Positions 60,099 to 64,000 of a stretch of DNA of 64,000 bases are shown here, one piece after another. The DNA is taken from the NCBI GenBank assembly GCA_937951875.1, contig CALGAN010000002.1, positions 72,647 to 136,646 on the forward strand, given 5' to 3'. The notes under the pieces were generated by a model. It searched no databases and was not told where the DNA came from. It worked only from the letters and a program-made list of their open reading frames with translations. The stretch comes from an uncultured Alkalilimnicola sp. GTDB lineage: Bacteria; Pseudomonadota; Gammaproteobacteria; Nitrococcales; AK92. Numbering within the stretch: the first letter of the stretch is position 1; every line of letters begins with the position of its first letter. A program made the translations under genes and the position numbers.

Positions 60099-60980
60099 AT
60101 GTCCGAGCCGCCCTATCTGCCCGACAAGAAGCAGGTGCGACGTGCCTTCGAGCGCGCCGCCGCGCGCTACGATGCCGACGCCGTGCTGCAGCGCGAGGTC
60201 GGCAAGCGGCTGGAGTCGCGGCTGGAGCTGATCCGGCAGGTGCCGGCGCGGGTGCTGGACGTAGGGGCCGGCACCGGCCTGGCCACCCGCGATCTGATGA
60301 AGCGCTATCCCAAGGCGCAGGTGTTCGCCCTGGATGTGGCCGCGCCCATGCTGCGGCTGGCGCGCCGGCGCGCGCCGCTGTTCCGCCGCTTGCACTGCGT
60401 GGTTGGCGACGCCGAGGCGCTGCCGTTTCGGGCCGACAGCTTCGAGCTGCTGTTCTCCAACCTGACCGTGCAGTGGTGCCACGACCTCGACCGGGTGCTG
60501 CGTGGCTTCCTGCGCGTGCTGGCGCCGGGCGGGCTGCTCATGTTCACCACCTACGGACCGGACACGCTGCGCGAGCTGCGCACCGCTTGGGCCGCGGCCG
60601 ACGACTACAACCACGTCAACGCCTTCTACGACATGCACGACATCGGCGACGCCCTGGTGCGGGCCGGTTTCGCCGACCCGGTGATGGACGTCGAGCACTT
60701 CACCCTGACCTACGCTGGCGTGCACGATCTGATGCGCGATCTCAAGGCGATCGGCGCTCACAACGTCACCGCCGGCCGGCCGCGCGGGCTCACCGGCCGC
60801 CGCCGTCTGGCGGCGGTGGAGCGGGCTTATGAGGCCTACCGCGGCGCCGACGGTCGGCTGCCGGCCACCTACGAGGTAGTGTACGGGCACGCCTGGGTGC
60901 CGGCGCAGAAGCGCCAGCGCCGGGACGAGGACGGCGTGGTGCGGATTCCGCTGAGCGGTATCGGACGGCGCCGGCCATGA
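60099..60980 (+). CDS. bioC: Malonyl-ACP O-methyltransferase
   Basis: A 293-residue SAM-dependent methyltransferase that disguises malonyl-ACP as a methyl ester so fatty-acid synthesis can build pimelate. The SAM motif is VLDVGAGTGLATRDL near residue 55; FSNLTVQWCHDL and FTTYGPDTLREL are characteristic of BioC. ATG at 60099 with GGAAGGA upstream. It follows bioF directly: the esterase gene bioH, often found in this position, is absent. It overlaps bioD by 4 bases. Confidence 0.94.
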   Translation: MSEPPYLPDKKQVRRAFERAAARYDADAVLQREVGKRLESRLELIRQVPARVLDVGAGTGLATRDLMKRYPKAQVFALDVAAPMLRLARRRAPLFRRLHCVVGDAEALPFRADSFELLFSNLTVQWCHDLDRVLRGFLRVLAPGGLLMFTTYGPDTLRELRTAWAAADDYNHVNAFYDMHDIGDALVRAGFADPVMDVEHFTLTYAGVHDLMRDLKAIGAHNVTAGRPRGLTGRRRLAAVERAYEAYRGADGRLPATYEVVYGHAWVPAQKRQRRDEDGVVRIPLSGIGRRRP

Positions 60981-61669
60981 GCGACGTGCGGAGAGCCGGC
61001 GGGCTGTTCGTTACCGGGACCGACACCGAGGTCGGCAAGACGGTGGTCGCCGCCGGCCTGATCCTGGCCCTGCGCGCCCGCGGTCTGCGCGTGCAGGGCA
61101 TGAAGCCGATCGCCAGCGGCTGCCAGCGCACCGAGCACGGGCTGCGCAACGACGACGCGCTCACGCTCGGCGCCGTGTCCTCCGCGCCGCGCCCGTACGC
61201 CCTGATCAATCCTTACGCCTACGAGCCGGCGATCGCACCCCACCTCGCCGCTGCCCAAGCCGGCCGGCCCATCCGCTTGGAGACGGTGGAGGCCGCCTTT
61301 CGCGAGCTGGCGGTGGACGCCGACCTGGTGGTGGTGGAAGGCGCGGGCGGCTGGCGGGTGCCGCTGGACGATCGATACACCATGGCCGATCTGGCGGCCC
61401 GGCTCGGCTTGCCGGTGGTGTTGGTGGTCGGCATCCGCCTCGGCTGCATCAATCACGCCCTGCTCAGCGCCGAGGCGCTGCTGCGCGACGGCCGGCCGCT
61501 GGCTGGCTGGGTGGCCAACCTGATCGCCGACGATCCCCTCGCGCCGGATCTGATCGCCACGCTGCGCTCGAAAATACCCTCCCCCCTACTAGGGGTAATT
61601 CCCATGCTGTCCCCCCCGGCGCCCGAGGCCGTCGCCCAATTCATCGACGCATCGCTGCTTTGCGCGTAA
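60977..61669 (+). CDS. bioD: Dethiobiotin synthetase
   Basis: A 230-residue ATP-dependent carboxylase-like enzyme closing the ureido ring. P-loop FVTGTDTEVGKTVVAAGL (residues 11-28), MKPIASGC, and VVEGAGGWRVPL are complete. ATG overlaps the bioC stop (ATGA). Last gene of the operon; bioA is not in the window. Confidence 0.96.
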   Translation: MSDVRRAGGLFVTGTDTEVGKTVVAAGLILALRARGLRVQGMKPIASGCQRTEHGLRNDDALTLGAVSSAPRPYALINPYAYEPAIAPHLAAAQAGRPIRLETVEAAFRELAVDADLVVVEGAGGWRVPLDDRYTMADLAARLGLPVVLVVGIRLGCINHALLSAEALLRDGRPLAGWVANLIADDPLAPDLIATLRSKIPSPLLGVIPMLSPPAPEAVAQFIDASLLCA

Positions 61670-61681
61670 GGCGCAGCTTTT
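61661..61681 (+). terminator. Weak hairpin after bioD
   Basis: TGCGC (61661-61665) pairs with GCGCA (61671-61675) over 5 bases, followed by GCTTTTC. It overlaps the last codons of bioD. A 12-base palindrome TTTTCATGAAAA at 61678-61689 follows. Confidence 0.35.
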
Positions 61682-61714
61682 CATGAAAAAGTGATCATCC
61701 CTCTCCGGGTGGGG

Positions 61715-61743
61715 TTCCCCGCGCCGAATGTCTCATCTACAAT
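61715..61743 (+). promoter_or_regulatory. Candidate promoter for DUF2244-cox genes
   Basis: TACAAT at 61738-61743 (5 of 6 to the -10 consensus) with TTCCCC at 61715-61720 as a weak -35, 17 bases apart. Confidence 0.35.
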
Positions 61744-61763
61744 GCCGTTAAAGCCTGGACCCA

Positions 61764-61784
61764 GGGGGGCTGGGGTGGGGTAGG
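61764..61784 (+). other. G-rich tract in the predicted DUF2244 leader
   Basis: G-runs of 6, 4, 4 and 2 bases are separated by CT, T and TA. The tract could form a G-quadruplex in RNA or the plus DNA strand, about 20 bases past the predicted -10 and 25 before the 61810 ATG. Confidence 0.4.
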
Positions 61785-61809
61785 CAAGATGGCTAGCCGT
61801 GACTAGCGC

Positions 61810-62349
61810 ATGTCCCGCACTTCGGCACCGATCTGGCAGACAGGGGGCTCCGTGGTCGCCGATCAGCACGATGCCGTCACCGGCAGACGGATTCTGGTAT
61901 TGCGGCCCAACGTCGCGTTGAGCCGGCGGCAAACGGTGCTGGCCTTTGGCGCGATCGCCGCGACCAGCCTGACCGTCGCGACGGCCTTCGCCGCGGCCGG
62001 GTTCTGGCCGGTGCTGCCGTTCGCAGGGCTGGAGATCGCGCTGCTGGGGTGGGCGCTGCGGGTCAGCGCCACGCGAGCCGAACAGGAGGAGGTGATCGTC
62101 CTTCAGGACGGACGAGTCGAGGTCTGGCAGGGGCGCGGTCGACGCTGCCGCTGGGTCTCCGACGGCTACTGGACCGAGGTGGCATTGGTTCCGCCGACTC
62201 ACCGCTGGTATCCCAGCCGGTTGCGGCTGCGATCGCGCGGCACCGAGGTTGAACTGGGGGAGTTCCTGCAGGATGAAGAAAGGGCCGAGCTGGCGCGCAG
62301 GCTCAAGCGCTTGATCGGCCCCATGGCGGCACCGGGGGAGCGTGTCTGA
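61810..62349 (+). CDS. DUF2244 family membrane protein
   Basis: A 179-residue protein with two hydrophobic helices (about residues 41-80), then a soluble C-terminal part with VIVLQDGRVEVWQGRGRR and EVELGEFLQDEERAELARRL, as in DUF2244 proteins. These are often encoded beside cytochrome oxidase genes, and a role in oxidase assembly is possible but unproven. The start is uncertain: ATG at 61810 has no ribosome site; GTG at 61852, after a GGGGG run, is the alternative (165 aa). Confidence 0.78.
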   Translation: MSRTSAPIWQTGGSVVADQHDAVTGRRILVLRPNVALSRRQTVLAFGAIAATSLTVATAFAAAGFWPVLPFAGLEIALLGWALRVSATRAEQEEVIVLQDGRVEVWQGRGRRCRWVSDGYWTEVALVPPTHRWYPSRLRLRSRGTEVELGEFLQDEERAELARRLKRLIGPMAAPGERV

Positions 62350-62391
62350 GGGGGCGCGCGTGCTGATTCTCATAATGGGAGACTGCATGGG

Positions 62392-63558
62392 ATGAAGGTG
62401 GTGAAGAAGCGAGTGGCAGCATGGTTTGGGGGCCTGCCGTTCGGGTTGTTGCTGGCGGCGAATCCCGCGCTGGCCGACCTCCAGCTCAACATGCCCAAGG
62501 GCGTCACCCAGATCAGCCGGGAGGTCTACGGACTGCACATGCTGATCACCGGGATCTGCGCGGTCATCGGCCTCGTGGTGTTCGGCGCCATCCTCTACTC
62601 GGTGATCCGGTTCCGTAAGTCCAAGGGCGCCGTTCCCGCGCAGTTCCACCACAGCACCACCGTCGAGATCATCTGGACGATCATTCCCATGCTGATCCTG
62701 ATCAGTGTGGCGGTGCCGGCGACCAAGGTGCTGGTCGGCATGTACGACACCAGCAAGCCGGATCTGACCGTCAAGGTGACCGGCTATCAGTGGAAATGGG
62801 CCTACGAGTATCTCGACGAAGGCGTGTCCTTCTTCAGCACCTTGGCCCAGGAAGATAACTACGCGCGCCAGCTCGGCTCCGGGCGCAACGTCAAGGACAT
62901 CGACAACTACCTGCTCAACGTCGACGAGCCGTTGGTGGTGCCGGTCGGCAAGAAGATCCGCTTCCTGCTCACCTCCAACGACGTCATCCATTCCTGGTGG
63001 GTTCCCGATCTCGGCTGGAAGAAGGACGCCATCCCCGGCTTCATAAACGAGGCCTGGACCCTCATTGAAACGCCCGGTGTCTACCGCGGCCAGTGCGCCG
63101 AGCTGTGCGGCCGCGACCACGCCTTCATGCCGGTGGTGGTCAAGGCGGTGAGCGAGGAAGAGTTCCAGCGTTGGCTGGCGGAGAAGAAGGGGCCGCCCGC
63201 CGCGAAGGACACGGCGGCCAAGACCGATGAGCCGGCGCCGACGCTGGCCGCGCTGACCATGGACGAACTCATGAGCCAGGGGCAGCAGGTCTACCAGGTT
63301 CATTGCCAGGCTTGCCATCAGGCCAACGGCGAGGGCATGCCACCCGCCTTCAAGCCGATCAAGGGCAGTCCCGTCGCCACCGGCCCGGTGGCCCAGCATC
63401 TGGAAGTCGCGCTCAAGGGTAGGGCGGGTACCGCCATGGCGTCGTTCGCCCACCTGAGCGATCAGGAGCTGGCTGCGGTCATCACCTATCAACGCAACGC
63501 CTTCGGCAACAACGTCGGCGACCTGGTGCAACCGGCCGACGTCAGGGCTGCTCGTTAA
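62392..63558 (+). CDS. coxB: Cytochrome c oxidase subunit II with fused cytochrome c domain
   Basis: A 388-residue subunit of an aa3/caa3-type oxidase. Signal peptide (GLPFGLLLAANPALA), two transmembrane helices (about 50-72 and 93-115), and a CuA cupredoxin domain with His200, Cys235, Cys239, His243 and Met246 (QCAELCGRDHAFM). After a Pro/Ala/Lys linker there is a cytochrome c domain with CQACH (Cys305-His309) and a likely Met ligand in GTAMASF. It takes electrons from soluble cytochrome c. Confidence 0.95.
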   Translation: MKVVKKRVAAWFGGLPFGLLLAANPALADLQLNMPKGVTQISREVYGLHMLITGICAVIGLVVFGAILYSVIRFRKSKGAVPAQFHHSTTVEIIWTIIPMLILISVAVPATKVLVGMYDTSKPDLTVKVTGYQWKWAYEYLDEGVSFFSTLAQEDNYARQLGSGRNVKDIDNYLLNVDEPLVVPVGKKIRFLLTSNDVIHSWWVPDLGWKKDAIPGFINEAWTLIETPGVYRGQCAELCGRDHAFMPVVVKAVSEEEFQRWLAEKKGPPAAKDTAAKTDEPAPTLAALTMDELMSQGQQVYQVHCQACHQANGEGMPPAFKPIKGSPVATGPVAQHLEVALKGRAGTAMASFAHLSDQELAAVITYQRNAFGNNVGDLVQPADVRAAR

Positions 63559-63584
63559 CAGGGTCACTCGAGGAGGTTACGGTA

Positions 63585-64000
63585 ATGACGGCCACCACCC
63601 ACGACGCGCACCACGAAGGTCCTCCGAGCGGCTTCCTGCGGCGCTGGCTGTTCACCACCAACCATAAGGACATCGGCACCCTCTACCTGGTGTTCTCGCT
63701 GGTGATGTTCTTCATCGGCGGCCTCATGGCACTGGTGATCCGCGCCGAGCTGTTCCAGCCGGGCATGCAGCTGGTCGATCCGTATTTCTTCAACCAGATG
63801 ACCACCAACCACGCGCTGGTGATGATCTTCGGCGCGGTGATGCCGGCCTTCACCGGGTTGGCCAACTGGATGATCCCGATCATGATCGGCGCGCCGGACA
63901 TGGCGCTGCCGCGCATGAACAACTGGTCGTTCTGGCTGCTGCCGTTCGCCTTCGCCATCCTGCTGTCCACGATGTTCATGCCCGGCGGCGCGCTGGCGGG
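63585..64000 (+). CDS. coxA: Cytochrome c oxidase subunit I, N-terminal part (runs off the window)
   Basis: The first 138 codons of the catalytic subunit. It begins MTATTHDAHHEGPPSGFLRR and continues TTNHKDIGTLYLVF, the family signature, into the first two transmembrane helices (SLVMFFIGGLMALVIR and ALVMIFGAVMPAF). The His in TTNHALVMIF fits the low-spin haem ligand. An AGGAGG ribosome site precedes ATG at 63585. It is 26 bases after coxB. Confidence 0.95.
   Translation, partial: MTATTHDAHHEGPPSGFLRRWLFTTNHKDIGTLYLVFSLVMFFIGGLMALVIRAELFQPGMQLVDPYFFNQMTTNHALVMIFGAVMPAFTGLANWMIPIMIGAPDMALPRMNNWSFWLLPFAFAILLSTMFMPGGALA

Noticed and set aside
61681..63567. A 628-codon minus-strand open frame opposite DUF2244 and coxB
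   Set aside because: Composition is that of an antisense shadow; coxB on the plus strand has clear CuA and haem motifs.

Overview
The window reads as a piece of the core chromosome of a free-living, aerobic, GC-rich gammaproteobacterium. The evidence is gene content and order: gmk-rpoZ-spoT-ridA-recG, rph-rdgB-hemW, pilMNOPQ next to ponA and aroKB, hemB, hemE-gltDB, pntAB, a Mg-type HemB, and the PrkA-YeaH-SpoVR trio. The presence of Ycf46-like and Ycf45-like ATPases and the general layout suggest a Chromatiales-like or related deep-branching lineage, but the genus cannot be fixed from sequence reading alone. I see no rRNA, tRNA, CRISPR array, insertion sequence, prophage or integrated element.

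Layout. 1-2.7 kb: start of priA (runs off the left edge), a cluster of DnaA-box-like sites, a DnaJ-domain gene and a TIGR02444 gene. 2.7-5.8 kb: pntAB, the proton-translocating transhydrogenase. 6.3-9 kb: an HNH nuclease gene, a DMT exporter and a hexapeptide acyltransferase. 9.3-13.8 kb: prkA-yeaH-spoVR, a probable stress/stationary-phase operon. 13.9-17.5 kb: two secreted beta-barrel-like proteins, a Ycf45/SpoIIIAA-like R3H ATPase and a degenerate Rossmann-fold gene. 17.5-21.3 kb: hemB, DUF47, pit phosphate transporter and aroE, all leftward. 21.4-32 kb: aroK-aroB-dgt and gltB-gltD-hemE-nudix, leftward. 32-37 kb: pilMNOPQ, leftward, divergent from the PBP1A gene. 39.6-42.7 kb: a nucleotidyltransferase-fold protein, citrate synthase, zinc-free bL31 and a DUF3135 gene. 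42.9-46.2 kb: rimO, a Ycf46-like AAA+ ATPase and SirB2. 46.2-55.5 kb: rph-rdgB-hemW leftward, then yicC-gmk-rpoZ-spoT-ridA-recG rightward. 55.5-57 kb: ubiC-ubiA. 57.1-61.7 kb: comF divergent from bioB-bioF-bioC-bioD. 61.8-64 kb: DUF2244, then coxB (with a fused cytochrome c domain) and the start of coxA, which runs off the right edge.

How it works together. The genes cover central metabolism (GltA, GltBD, PntAB), tetrapyrrole, shikimate, ubiquinone and biotin synthesis, replication restart and repair (PriA, RecG, RdgB, Dgt), stringent response (SpoT, omega with its MAR N-terminus), cell wall and type IV pilus assembly, and terminal respiration. The best regulatory signal is a BirA operator between comF and bioB whose right half contains the -35 hexamer of bioB and whose span contains the only good comF start codon.

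No obviously new multi-gene system stands out. The items most worth a second look are the Ycf45-like ATPase, the DnaA-box cluster upstream of priA, the BirA box layout, the altered nucleotidyltransferase active site at 39.7 kb, and the terminator wedged directly in front of aroK.
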